This document shows positions 25,978 to 35,186 of a DNA stretch of 64,000 nucleotides, piece by piece. The notes beneath the pieces are model-generated. The model ran no database searches and was not told where the DNA came from. It worked only from the letters and a program-made list of their open reading frames with translations. Position 1 is the stretch's first letter; every line of letters starts with the position of its first letter. The position numbers and the translations under genes are program-made. Source of the DNA: CALFCE01 sp964411665. Its GTDB lineage: Bacteria; Pseudomonadota; Gammaproteobacteria; Granulosicoccales; Granulosicoccaceae. Location of the stretch: contig CAYPMR010000002.1 of assembly GCA_964411665.1 (NCBI GenBank), positions 1-64,000 on the forward strand, read 5' to 3'.

Positions 25978-26544
25978 ATTTCGCCATCAGCTGGCCGGTA
26001 GATTGTTGCTAACCCGGCTGGTGATGCGCTTGGCCTGCTAGTCCCGTTTATCCCTCTGTTCCATGTGTCTACTGAGCCATCGGGCACTGTTGGTGTTAAG
26101 CGAATCCGTGTTGTGCAAAATCCGGGCGTGAGTCGTGCAAGCACGTACAATATTTCATGTGATATCCGTTGAATCTCTATGTCGGATGTAAATTATGGTG
26201 TCTTCGCGACGCCCGGATCGCTTTCTTTTCAAGCGTAATCTTTACTAGCCGCTCGTTATAGCGTGGTAGTCCCTGAGATCGTCTAACAGTGGACTAATAG
26301 AGAAATAGCTGGCCGCATCTTCGATTTTCCGAAATTGGATGAATACGGGCGCTAGGGCCGTAATTTTGGCTGGGTTTCTGCCTGTGATTACTGGTTGTGG
26401 AGCCAGCAGATGGTGACAGAGTTATGGCGACTCTTTTGCAGGCAAGCTATAGTTGCACGGTATAACAACCGTTCAAAAACCGAATCCCGATCATTTTAAC
26501 CAAACACCTGTTGTCTAGCAGGTGCTTGAATAAAGGATGGTCTG
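25978..26544. other. Long spacer between response regulator and FecR gene
   Basis: No gene is visible in 567 bases. CACCTG/CAGGTG at 26505-26524 forms a 6-base hairpin just before the ribosome binding site (AAAGGA, 26533-26538) of the FecR gene. A short perfect dyad (CGTGC/GCACG) lies near 26132-26143. The region probably carries the promoter and a structured leader for the FecR-kinase pair. Confidence 0.45.
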
Positions 26545-27954
26545 TTGAATACAGACAGGTTGAAATTTATGAACAGCATGGATTTTTTGACAAAATTCTC
26601 GCCTAAACACCTGGCGCCAGCCTATCGCTGTGTCCTTGTGCCCGGCCTGATTGCTGTACTACAGCTTGGGACCATCTCTGCAGTGTCAGCGAGCAGTAAT
26701 GACAAGCAGATCCGCGCTGTCGACTCCAGTCTTGAATCGATCATCAGAACAGTTGAAGGTGATACCTTCGCAACGCTCGGATTTAAAGTGTTCGGCAGTG
26801 CAGCAATGGGGCGCTTACTGGCCGAATACAACGAACTGGCCTTTTCAACCGAATTTGAGGCCGGACAGGAGATAATTATACCGACGCATGTAGATGCGAA
26901 AAACAACTTTGCTACGGTCGCTTTTGTCAAAGGTGATACGACATTGCATGTGGCTGGCAGCGATCAGACAACCCGCAGTCTGTCGACGGGCGATCAGATT
27001 TATACCACTGATGTCATCGTTACCGGAAACAGCGGATTTGTCAGTACAGTACTGTCTAATGGAAGTGTTGTGAATATACAGCCAGACAGTCGCGTAATAC
27101 TGAACGAACTTTCCTGTTTGCCACAGGATGCCAGATGCGCGTTTTCAATGGATTCTGAGCGTGGCAGCCTGTCCTCCGACGTTCGCACGCGCGATGGGCA
27201 AAGCAATCGATTCTTGATCAAAACACCTTATGCTTCAGCAGCAGTGCGCGGCACCATATTCGATTTTGATGCTGATGCGCGCACCATGCGAGTCGGCGTT
27301 ACAGAAGGCGAAGTCAGTCTAATAGCGGGTACTCAAGACCTGTCGCTACCAACCGGTTTTGGTTCTTTAGCCGATGAAGGCAAAGGGCTGGGTGAGGCGG
27401 TTGAGTTGCTTGGCAGTCCGGATTTTCTGCCTGCTCCGAGACGACTCGGTGAGCAGGATCGAATAGCATGGAACGAGGTAAATGGTGCTCAAGGTTATGT
27501 GATGTCTGTCACCAGTGATGCAAATGGCAACCAGGAGATATATCGGGAAACAGTGTCAGAGCCTGTACACGATCTGCGTGCGCTTGATGAGGGCACAGCC
27601 TATCTTAATGTGCGCGGTCTTGACGCCAATCAATTGAAAGGATTTACCGGTGTTGCTGAAATGAATATCGTCACAGTCGATCCCGATTTACCGATGCCGA
27701 AACTGAGTCTCGAAAAAGAAGGTAACGAGATATACGTCAGTTTGCTGGACAGTAGCTTTGAGCAGACGCATGAGTTGCAGTTCTCGGAGCTTGAAGATTT
27801 CAGTACCCTGGTGTCTGTCGATATCCCACACAACGGCGGTGCTATTAGACACATTGAGCCTGATCGTCCCTACTATGTCAGAGGTCGTGTCGTTGCTGGA
27901 GAATCTTCAGTGGGCCAATACGGGCCAGTCATGGAAATTGAGGCCGGGAACTGA
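26545..27954 (+). CDS. Secreted LysM-like/FecR domain protein
   Basis: The 469-residue protein has an export signal (CVLVPGLIAVLQLGTISAVSAS). A LysM-like segment follows (VEGDTFATLGFKVFGSAAMG to AGQEIIIPTHV), then a FecR domain (about 130-255; SLSTGDQIYTTDVIVTGNSG and TPYASAAVRGTIFDF). The C-terminal half looks like fibronectin-type repeats. Such proteins are commonly encoded beside CHASE2 sensors and are thought to act in the periplasm. The TTG at 26545 has AAAGGA six bases upstream; ATG 26569 is an alternative. Function is inferred from domain pairing. Confidence 0.85.
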   Translation: MNTDRLKFMNSMDFLTKFSPKHLAPAYRCVLVPGLIAVLQLGTISAVSASSNDKQIRAVDSSLESIIRTVEGDTFATLGFKVFGSAAMGRLLAEYNELAFSTEFEAGQEIIIPTHVDAKNNFATVAFVKGDTTLHVAGSDQTTRSLSTGDQIYTTDVIVTGNSGFVSTVLSNGSVVNIQPDSRVILNELSCLPQDARCAFSMDSERGSLSSDVRTRDGQSNRFLIKTPYASAAVRGTIFDFDADARTMRVGVTEGEVSLIAGTQDLSLPTGFGSLADEGKGLGEAVELLGSPDFLPAPRRLGEQDRIAWNEVNGAQGYVMSVTSDANGNQEIYRETVSEPVHDLRALDEGTAYLNVRGLDANQLKGFTGVAEMNIVTVDPDLPMPKLSLEKEGNEIYVSLLDSSFEQTHELQFSELEDFSTLVSVDIPHNGGAIRHIEPDRPYYVRGRVVAGESSVGQYGPVMEIEAGN

Positions 27955-28039
27955 TAAACGCAAACAGGCATTGACCGAATTTAGTTACCATACTGATTAA
28001 TATTTTGCTCGAGTAACCCTCTCATCATGCCCAGTCGCC

Positions 28040-30658
28040 ATGCCCGTTCGTAATCATAGACAGGCAGGTGATATCAGCTATTTGTCACTGGTAGGTTTTT
28101 TCCTGCTACTGCTCTTTATTGCTTACGCGTTGTTCTGGAGCGGCGCTACGCGCAATGTTGATCGGCTGATACATGACAGCTGGGTTCGTTTCGAGCAACG
28201 TCAGGCTCCTGATGATGTTGTCATCGTTGGCATTGATCCAAAGAGTCTTAGCCGCATCGGCAGATGGCCGTGGTCGCGTGATCTGCAAGCCGCTTTCCTG
28301 CGCCGTCTTAATGATTACGGCATCAAAGCCGCGATCATCGATATACTCTATGTCGAACCCGATAACGTGCCTGCCAATGACATCGCCCTGGCAAAGGTTA
28401 TCGGCGACATACCCATCACTATTTTGCCAGTACACACCGAAGGTCTGGGTGTACATACCTTGCAAGGCGAGACATTGCCCATCCCGATTATCAGCAACAA
28501 AGTCACCAGTCTGGGGCATGTGTCGCTGCCGCTGGATGCCGACGGTATTGTACGACGCATCAATCTCAAGGCAGGTTTTAAAACTCCCCATTGGGATTCG
28601 CTGAGTCTTGCAGCCTTCAACGCACTCGGTGGTGATCTGCAGGGTGACGACATTCCCGGTAAACGTCTGGCCCTTGAAGTGACAGGCAACACTTGGGTAG
28701 AAGATCATCAAGCCCTCATTTCATTTCACGGGCCTGCAAAAACTTTTACCAATGTGGGTGTGGACGAAATAATCGCCGGTGAAGTTCCACTTGAAGTGCT
28801 GAAAGATAAAATCGTTTTCATTGGGGCGACAGCTACTGGCATGAGAGACATGTTGCCCACTGCGGTTACTTCTGAAAATACACCTATGCCGGGAGTGGAA
28901 ATTCACGCCAATATTTTTTCAGCCTTGCGTGAAGGGCGCACAATCACAACGATAAATCCCGTCGCGAATTTCGCTATATGCGCTGTGTTGTTAGTTCTAT
29001 TGCTGATGCTCTATTCCAGACTTTCTCCGATATGGACATTGGCAGGAGCTGGCATCGGGGCATTGGTACCTATTGGTATCAGCTTTGTTTTATATCGCTA
29101 CTTAAATATTTGGCATGCGCCACTTATTGCAAGCATTCCCATTTTGGTCAGCTATTTCTTATGGAGTTGGCATCGACTGGAATTCTTGTCTGTTTTTCTC
29201 CGTCACGAAACTGATCGTTTGAGTGATGAGATCGGTTCTGACGACAACACCAACAATAAGCTGCTTGCGCAATTTTTCAAAAGTGCTCAACAGCATTTGC
29301 CAATATCGGGCTGGCGATTCAGTGTCGATGAGGACGCATACGCAAGCACCAATGAACCACATTTCAACCGCAATGCCGGGATCGATATCTGGGAACGCTT
29401 TGGTGATGAATATGCCCGACAGTATCGGACGCCGGGAAATCTGAAGGTGGTTTTCAGCGCCAAAGATGAAGAATTTGCGAAAGACTTCATGCGCTATGTA
29501 GATGGGCTTCCAAGAGTAAGAGAACGTCAGTCACGGGTACGACTTGCCGGTTCGATCGAGCGTATACAAATGGATACTCACAGGTTGAGTTTTCAGGTGG
29601 AACGACTACGTCAGCTAAACGGATTAAGCGCAAGTCTGTTCGAAGGTAGCTCCGCCGGTCTTGTCGTTTGGAGTGCCGCGGGCGAAGTAGTACGTGCGAA
29701 CGATCTGGCTAAATTGAATCTACCGCATATTGATGTTGAAAGTGCGTCTCTTATAGATTTTCTCTCGGCATTGGGGCGTGATCCGCAAAAGCAGGATGCT
29801 CGGCGTTTACAGGAGCTGGTGCTTGAAGCCAAACCATGGCAGGTAAATTTGATCGAAAGCGATAGCGAATTGGTTATAAATTTTAGCGCTTACGGCAGAA
29901 CGCTTGTTGAACGATTGATATCCGCTAGTGTAATCGACGTTACAGAAATCCGACGCAGCGAACGTTCGAGAGCCGAGTTGATTGATTTTCTGTCGCATGA
30001 TCTGCGCTCGCCATTGATATCATCGTTGTATATGTTGTCTGACGATTTACGCGTATCCGAAAATGAAAATGATGAGAAGATTGAGCGTATAGAGCACAAT
30101 ATAAATCGTAGTCTTGAAATGATGGATGATCTATTGACGATTGCCCGGGCTGATAATCTGACTTCCGAACAATTTTCCATGGTGCTCTTTGATAGTGTTG
30201 TTGACAATGCTGTTGATCAGTTGGTGCCGCAGGCTAGAAGTCGTAACATAAATATAGAAGTCGAAGAGCAAACAACTGAAGTGTGGGTCAATGCTGACCC
30301 TGCTTTACTTGAAAGAGCCATAGTTAACATCATCAGTAATGCCATCAAGTATTCACCTGAAGGCACTGTTGTTGATGTTCAGAGTCGAGTCTCCGAAAAT
30401 TCCATTCGCCTTGATGTTAGAGATCAGGGTATTGGCATAGCACCGGAGATGATGGAAAATCTTTTCAAGCGATTCAAACGTGACGCTGCCATATCGAAAC
30501 AGTTCAAAGGTATAGGTCTTGGTTTGGCACTTGTATCGCGTGTTGTTACCCAGCACGGTGGGCGCGTCTGGGCTTCAAATCCTGGCAAGGGCACGTTGAT
30601 ATCGATGGAAATACCTGTGTCTCTGGTGGGTGAATACGCTGAAGACGCAGCTATTTGA
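28040..30658 (+). CDS. CHASE2 domain sensor histidine kinase
   Basis: The 872-residue protein begins with a membrane helix (LSLVGFFLLLLFIAYALFW). A periplasmic CHASE2 domain follows (about 40-300; VVIVGIDPKSLSRIGRWPWSR), then three membrane helices (about 310-375), a cytoplasmic region probably including a PAS fold, and the kinase core. His653 lies in DFLSHDLRSPL. The ATPase domain shows NIISNAIKYSPEG, DQGIGIAPEM and GIGLGLALVSRV. All kinase motifs are intact. It follows the FecR gene by 85 bases and lacks a receiver, consistent with signalling to the upstream regulator. Confidence 0.93.
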   Translation: MPVRNHRQAGDISYLSLVGFFLLLLFIAYALFWSGATRNVDRLIHDSWVRFEQRQAPDDVVIVGIDPKSLSRIGRWPWSRDLQAAFLRRLNDYGIKAAIIDILYVEPDNVPANDIALAKVIGDIPITILPVHTEGLGVHTLQGETLPIPIISNKVTSLGHVSLPLDADGIVRRINLKAGFKTPHWDSLSLAAFNALGGDLQGDDIPGKRLALEVTGNTWVEDHQALISFHGPAKTFTNVGVDEIIAGEVPLEVLKDKIVFIGATATGMRDMLPTAVTSENTPMPGVEIHANIFSALREGRTITTINPVANFAICAVLLVLLLMLYSRLSPIWTLAGAGIGALVPIGISFVLYRYLNIWHAPLIASIPILVSYFLWSWHRLEFLSVFLRHETDRLSDEIGSDDNTNNKLLAQFFKSAQQHLPISGWRFSVDEDAYASTNEPHFNRNAGIDIWERFGDEYARQYRTPGNLKVVFSAKDEEFAKDFMRYVDGLPRVRERQSRVRLAGSIERIQMDTHRLSFQVERLRQLNGLSASLFEGSSAGLVVWSAAGEVVRANDLAKLNLPHIDVESASLIDFLSALGRDPQKQDARRLQELVLEAKPWQVNLIESDSELVINFSAYGRTLVERLISASVIDVTEIRRSERSRAELIDFLSHDLRSPLISSLYMLSDDLRVSENENDEKIERIEHNINRSLEMMDDLLTIARADNLTSEQFSMVLFDSVVDNAVDQLVPQARSRNINIEVEEQTTEVWVNADPALLERAIVNIISNAIKYSPEGTVVDVQSRVSENSIRLDVRDQGIGIAPEMMENLFKRFKRDAAISKQFKGIGLGLALVSRVVTQHGGRVWASNPGKGTLISMEIPVSLVGEYAEDAAI

Positions 30659-30674
30659 GGCTATGCGCAAATTT

Positions 30675-30699
30675 TGCGAAGTTCATTCGCATTTTATTT
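30675..30699 (+). terminator. Intrinsic terminator after the CHASE2 kinase gene
   Basis: TGCGAA and TTCGCA form a 6-base stem around GTTCA, followed by TTTTATTT, 16 bases past the kinase stop codon. Confidence 0.6.
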
Positions 30700-30938
30700 A
30701 CTGTGCTTGCATGTCGGAATGGACAAGATTGTCGAATTTAACAAGGATTAACCTTGTTCAGCGCAGTTGTGCTGATTTTCATCTGATTTTTCTCCGATAA
30801 CATTCATAATATTAAATCAGACAGTTCGTATCATCTGGAGCAATGAGTTTTCTCGTTATCCTAAAGATGAATTTTCTGCATTGCCAGCAAGGCATAATGA
30901 TCAATCACGAACTGACTTAGAGGCTTTGGAGATACTTT

Positions 30939-31535
30939 ATGCATACACGATGGTTGTCATTAGTTTTTGTTCTGTTGTCATTTTTATCAGCAGGAGTCGC
31001 ACTGGCTGCGGAGACAGTCAATCTCAATAAAGCGGATGCCGCTGCGATACAGCAAAGCCTGATTGGTATTGGCCCGGTTAAAGCTGAGGCAATCATCAGC
31101 TATCGCAAGAAGAATGGTAAATTCAGTGGTGTCGATGACCTGCTCAACGTAAAAGGTATTGGCCCTGGATTAATAAAGAAAAATAAAAAGTACCTGTCGC
31201 TCAGCAAAGGCGTTGTTAAAGGCGATGCCAAGAAGTATGCAGCGGCGAAAAAACAGGCTAAAGCCAAACAGTCGGGTAGTTCGTCTACAAAATCATCTAC
31301 TAAATCGTCCAAAAAATCCAAAACTGCCAAAGCCACCAGTAAAAGTTCTACTAGCAAAAGCAAAGCGGTGACAGCTAAATCGACATCGACTAAAAAATCG
31401 ACATCGAAAACCGCGTCCAAGCCTAAGAAAAAGAGTAAGGCTGACAAAAGCGATAAAACGAAAAAAGCCAGTAAATCAAAATCTACCAAGAAAAAAGCTA
31501 AAAAGAAGAAGAAAAAGAAAGCCCCTGCAAGCTAG
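30939..31535 (+). CDS. Secreted ComEA-like helix-hairpin-helix protein with lysine-rich tail
   Basis: The 198-residue protein has a clear export signal (LVFVLLSFLSAGVALAAE). A ComEA-type double helix-hairpin-helix DNA-binding domain covers about residues 25-90 (VNLNKADAAAIQQSLIGIG, DDLLNVKGIGPGLIKK). The last 100 residues are almost entirely K, S, T and A, like a histone H1 tail. ComEA binds incoming DNA in the periplasm during transformation. No competence genes are nearby. The tail may bind DNA or the envelope. GGAG precedes the ATG. Confidence 0.9.
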   Translation: MHTRWLSLVFVLLSFLSAGVALAAETVNLNKADAAAIQQSLIGIGPVKAEAIISYRKKNGKFSGVDDLLNVKGIGPGLIKKNKKYLSLSKGVVKGDAKKYAAAKKQAKAKQSGSSSTKSSTKSSKKSKTAKATSKSSTSKSKAVTAKSTSTKKSTSKTASKPKKKSKADKSDKTKKASKSKSTKKKAKKKKKKKAPAS

Positions 31536-31590
31536 CTCCTGCGAGTTAATCAACCAGGCAGCTAACTGGGCAGCATGCGGTTGGCAGTAT

Positions 31591-32268
31591 TTATGATTTA
31601 CTGTGAGTTACGCTGCCATCAGATTTGCCAATGATCAGATGGTTAGCTGCGCGATTAGCAAATAGCCCAACAGTGACGACTCCGGGTATTTGACTCAGCT
31701 CGCTTTCAAGCGCTTTGGGATTGGTGATATCCATATTATGGATATCAAGGATGTAGTTGCCGTTGTCGGTCATGAAAGACTCGCGCAATTCGGGATCGCC
31801 ACCGATGACAACGGTTTGTCGCGCAACAAAGCTTCGGGCCATAGGTAGCACTTCTATCGGTAAGGGAAAAGCACCCAGCTTTTCCACACACTTGCCCTCA
31901 TCGACGATGCAGACAAATGTCTTGCTGGCTGCTGCGACGATTTTCTCCCGGGTCAGTGCGCCTCCACCTCCCTTGATGAGCTCCAGCGCTGCGTTGGCCT
32001 CATCTGCGCCATCAACATACAAAGGGAGGTCTCCGGTCATATTCAGATCCAGTACTTCGATGCCTATCTTTTGCAATCGAGCTGCGCTGGCCTCAGAGCT
32101 TGCGACCGCACCCGAGAGATGCATTTCCAACTCTGCAAGCGCGTCGATGAAATAGTTGGCCGTGCTGCCTGTGCCAACGCCAATAACGCTTCCCGACGGT
32201 AGTTCGCGAACCAGTTCAACGGCAGCAAGAGCTGCCAGCTTTTTTTGCTCATCAATGGCAATAGACAT
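31591..32268 (-). CDS. rpiA: Ribose-5-phosphate isomerase A
   Basis: RpiA interconverts ribose-5-phosphate and ribulose-5-phosphate in the pentose phosphate pathway. The 225-residue protein has GSVIGVGTGSTANYFIDAL (phosphate loop), YVDGADEANAALELIKGGGG and the C-terminal GVVTVGLFANRAANHLIIG. The ATG at 32268 matches the family start. The frame stays open for another 75 codons because the upstream minisatellite reads as SIRVW repeats, but those are not expected to be protein. It diverges from ilvA. Confidence 0.96.
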   Translation of the reverse strand: MSIAIDEQKKLAALAAVELVRELPSGSVIGVGTGSTANYFIDALAELEMHLSGAVASSEASAARLQKIGIEVLDLNMTGDLPLYVDGADEANAALELIKGGGGALTREKIVAAASKTFVCIVDEGKCVEKLGAFPLPIEVLPMARSFVARQTVVIGGDPELRESFMTDNGNYILDIHNMDITNPKALESELSQIPGVVTVGLFANRAANHLIIGKSDGSVTHSKS

Positions 32269-32320
32269 GGTATCTTCAGTCAAGTTTTTACTAATATTTC
32301 CGCTTGTACTGCCGCAGCCC

Positions 32321-32400
32321 CTGACAAACCAGATCCCGACAGACCAGACCCTGATAGACCAGACCCTGATAGACCAGACCCTGATAGACCAGACCCTGAT
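32321..32400. repeat. 15-bp minisatellite in the rpiA-ilvA divergent promoter region
   Basis: Five 15-base units lie head to tail (CTGATAGACCAGACC; three perfect copies at 32351-32395 and two diverged ones before them). A partial sixth copy runs to seven bases before the ilvA ATG. Because 15 is divisible by three, the array is open on both strands: DPDRP repeats in frame with ilvA and SIRVW repeats in frame with rpiA. The array occupies more than half of the 138-base spacer. Confidence 0.95.
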
Positions 32401-32406
32401 AGAAGT

Positions 32407-33939
32407 ATGACCGCCAGCGAATCCTATATTAAAAGAATTCTCGACGCTCGAGTATATGACGTTGCCACCCAGACGCGCCTGCACAGTGCACAACTGCTGT
32501 CAAAGAGACTGGGCAACAGGGTTTTGCTTAAACGCGAGGATGAGCAACCGATATTCTCGTTTAAATGCCGTGGTGCCTTCAACCGTTTGTTCAAACTGAC
32601 ACAGACGCAGTCTGTGACCGGTGTGGTCGCCGCATCCGCCGGTAATCACGCTCAAGGGGTGGCGCTCGCGTCATCGAAGCTCGGTTTGTCGGCGATTATT
32701 GTCATGCCAGTGACAACACCTCAGATCAAAGTAGATGCAGTGATCGCTTTGGGTGCTGAAGCGGTGTTGTACGGCGATGATTTCAATGCGGCTTTTGTAC
32801 ATGCCAAGGCACTCAGTGAGGAAAAGGCCTTCCCGTTTATTCACCCCTTCGATGACCCGGATACGATAGCCGGGCAAGGCACCATAGGGGTCGAGCTCTG
32901 TCAGCAGCACCCGGATCCGATTGATTACCTCTTTCTACCGATTGGTGGTGGTGGCCTGGCTGCCGGTGTCTCTGCCTACCTCAAATACTTACGCCCGGAA
33001 ATCAAAATCATCGGTGTCGAACCCGTTGATGCTGCCTGCATGCAGGCAGCACTGCAAGCAGGACAGCCGGTGGAGCTTGAGCAAGTTGGTTTGTTTGCTG
33101 ACGGCGTTGCGGTGAGGCGGGCCGGGGATGAGACCTTCAAAATTTGCCAGGAGACGCTTGATGACATCGTACTGGTAACGGTTGATGAAATGTCGAGTGC
33201 CATTAAAGATATTTTTAACGAAACAAGAACATTGACCGAGCCTGCTGGTGCTTTGGCACTGGCTGGACTAAAAAAATACGCTATCGAAAACGACTTAAGC
33301 GACTCGACTCTGGTGGCAATCAACAGCGGAGCCAATATAAATTTTGATCGCTTGCGCCACGTGGCAGAGCGAGCAGAAATTGGTGAGAGCCGTGAGGCAC
33401 TGTTTGCAGTAACAATCCCGGAAGTCCCCGGTAGTTTTCGACAATTCTGTCATGCGCTGGGGCGCAGAAGCATCACCGAATTCAACTACCGCTTTCATCC
33501 CGGCAAAGTGGCGGAGATTTTTGTGGGTGTTGAATTACACGGTGGGGATCAGGAGCGTATTGACTTTCAACAACAATTACACGAGCAGGGATACAGCCTG
33601 CTCGACATGACAAAAAACGATACAGCCAAACTGCATATACGGCATATGATAGGTGGTCGAACAACAGGTGAAATAACCGACAACTCACCCGAGCGACTTT
33701 ATCGTTTTCGATTTCCAGAACGCCCCGGTGCCTTAATGGATTTTTTGAGCAGTATGGATGTGGACTGGAACATCACCTTGTTCCATTACAGGAATCATGG
33801 TGCGGCCTATGGTCGAGTCCTGGTAGGCATGCAGATAGGTGAACACGCAGAGGAGCGGTTCGTTAGTTTTCTCGATGGTCTCGGTTTCTCTTATGAAGAT
33901 GAAACCAATAATCGTGCGTATGAGCGGTTTTTGTTGTAG
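32407..33939 (+). CDS. ilvA: Threonine ammonia-lyase (threonine dehydratase), biosynthetic
   Basis: IlvA deaminates threonine to 2-oxobutyrate, the first step of isoleucine synthesis, and is feedback-inhibited by isoleucine. The 510-residue protein has the PLP lysine in FSFKCRGAFNRL (about residue 60), the phosphate cradle LPIGGGGLAAG, and two C-terminal ACT-like regulatory domains (about 330-510; FAVTIPEVPGSFRQFC and FRFPERPGALMDFLS). Length fits E. coli IlvA. ATG 32407 gives the family start. The frame extends through the upstream repeat, so a longer product is possible but unlikely. Confidence 0.95.
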   Translation: MTASESYIKRILDARVYDVATQTRLHSAQLLSKRLGNRVLLKREDEQPIFSFKCRGAFNRLFKLTQTQSVTGVVAASAGNHAQGVALASSKLGLSAIIVMPVTTPQIKVDAVIALGAEAVLYGDDFNAAFVHAKALSEEKAFPFIHPFDDPDTIAGQGTIGVELCQQHPDPIDYLFLPIGGGGLAAGVSAYLKYLRPEIKIIGVEPVDAACMQAALQAGQPVELEQVGLFADGVAVRRAGDETFKICQETLDDIVLVTVDEMSSAIKDIFNETRTLTEPAGALALAGLKKYAIENDLSDSTLVAINSGANINFDRLRHVAERAEIGESREALFAVTIPEVPGSFRQFCHALGRRSITEFNYRFHPGKVAEIFVGVELHGGDQERIDFQQQLHEQGYSLLDMTKNDTAKLHIRHMIGGRTTGEITDNSPERLYRFRFPERPGALMDFLSSMDVDWNITLFHYRNHGAAYGRVLVGMQIGEHAEERFVSFLDGLGFSYEDETNNRAYERFLL

Positions 33940-33964
33940 CTGAAAGTTTTAAAAAGGTCGTCTG

Positions 33965-34426
33965 TTAGCCAGCAAGCTTGTTAATATAATCCCATTCTTT
34001 TTTACTGACGGGCATGATCGACAGTCGGTTACCGCGGCGTAGCAACTGCATGCCTTCTAGTGGCTTGCGGGTTTTTAGTTCTTCCAGGGTAATTATGTCG
34101 CTAAACTTTCTTTTCAGTTTAACGTCGACCATAAACCAGCGTGGGTTGTCGGGGTCGGATTTGGGGTCGTAATATTTTTCTTTTTTATCGAAGGCCGTAT
34201 GATCAGGATAGCTTTTCTTGACGACCGTGATCTGCCCGACAATACCCGGCACTGCGCAACTTGAATGGTAGAAGAAACCTAAGTCACCTTTGACCATGTC
34301 ATCGCGCATCATATTTCTGGCCTGGTAATTTCGTATACCGTCCCAATGGTCCTTTTTGCCAGGCATGTTCGCCAGGTCGTCAATGCTGAATGCGTCGGGT
34401 TCAGATTTAAAAAGCCAGTAGTTCAT
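33965..34426 (-). CDS. EVE domain-containing protein
   Basis: The 153-residue protein is a single EVE domain: MNYWLFKSEPDAFSIDDLA, HWDGIRNYQARNMMRDDM, GDLGFFYHSSC and the C-terminal MQLLRRGNRLSIMPVSKKEW. EVE/YTH-like folds bind modified bases in RNA or DNA; the ligand here is unknown. The ATG overlaps the stop of the upstream cyclo-ligase gene (ATGA), and AGGAG sits nine bases before it, indicating translational coupling. Confidence 0.93.
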   Translation of the reverse strand: MNYWLFKSEPDAFSIDDLANMPGKKDHWDGIRNYQARNMMRDDMVKGDLGFFYHSSCAVPGIVGQITVVKKSYPDHTAFDKKEKYYDPKSDPDNPRWFMVDVKLKRKFSDIITLEELKTRKPLEGMQLLRRGNRLSIMPVSKKEWDYINKLAG

Positions 34427-35076
34427 GAATGATTCTCCTGGGCTGTAAACAGATAAGTGTTGTGATCAGTTACAACCATCTTCAGTGGTACGTCCCAGGA
34501 TTCTACAGGGACCGAATCCATGCTTTGGAAATCGTGCGCAACACCGATGAGTTTCTGCTCTTGCGTTGGTGTGTCGTTCGTACCGTTATCCTGGTCGGGA
34601 TGCAAGTGAGCAAATGTTCTGTCGTAATAGCCGCCACCCATACCAATCCGATTACCGCTGTTATCGAATGCCACCAGTGGCGCTAATATTATATTTAGTG
34701 CGCTAGCATCGAGTAGTTCGTCGATTTCGTATTCCGGGATTTTGATGCCGTACTTTCCAGCGACTAAGGCGGTGTCATCGGTTAATGGTGCAAAGCGCAT
34801 TTTGTCGCCTTGAATCACAGGGACGCAGGTTGACATGCCTAGTTGGCGCAAGCGAGAGAGACTGGAATCTAGTGGTATCTCACCACCTATCGCAAGATAG
34901 CCGGCAATCGTTATCGGATCGTCGATGCCATTGGCCAATTTCGTCCAGTCGGCAGAGATTTTTTCGATGCGTTCTGCAAGAGCGTCACCAGCGGTGTCTA
35001 ATTGCGATGCTGATAGTTGGCTACGCTTATCAAGCATGGCCTTGCGGATTGCCAATCGCTGTTCTTCTGTGGTCAT
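34423..35076 (-). CDS. ygfA: 5-formyltetrahydrofolate cyclo-ligase
   Basis: The enzyme converts 5-formyl-THF to 5,10-methenyl-THF using ATP. The 217-residue protein shows RLAIRKAMLDKRSQLS at the N-terminus and the signature PLVAFDNSGNRIGMGGGYYDRTF, then IGVAHDFQSMDSVPVESWDVPL. I prefer ATG 35076 over the GTG at 35133 because it matches family length. Its position directly after 6S RNA and zapA is the conserved gammaproteobacterial arrangement. Confidence 0.93.
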   Translation of the reverse strand: MTTEEQRLAIRKAMLDKRSQLSASQLDTAGDALAERIEKISADWTKLANGIDDPITIAGYLAIGGEIPLDSSLSRLRQLGMSTCVPVIQGDKMRFAPLTDDTALVAGKYGIKIPEYEIDELLDASALNIILAPLVAFDNSGNRIGMGGGYYDRTFAHLHPDQDNGTNDTPTQEQKLIGVAHDFQSMDSVPVESWDVPLKMVVTDHNTYLFTAQENHS

Positions 35077-35138
35077 CTGGAGATCAATGGGTAGTGCTAT
35101 TGGCTTATTGCTGGGCACAACAGCAATAATCACGTGTG

Positions 35139-35167
35139 ATCTCGCACGATTTTATGCGAGATTTTTT
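35139..35167 (+). terminator. Plus-strand intrinsic terminator between ygfA and 6S RNA
   Basis: ATCTCGCA and TGCGAGAT form a perfect 8-base stem around an 8-base loop, followed by five T residues on the plus strand. No plus-strand gene precedes it. On the minus strand the same hairpin lies between the 6S RNA 3' end and ygfA and could mark a processing site. Confidence 0.55.
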
Positions 35168-35186
35168 GGATAGTTGTCGGTATGAA

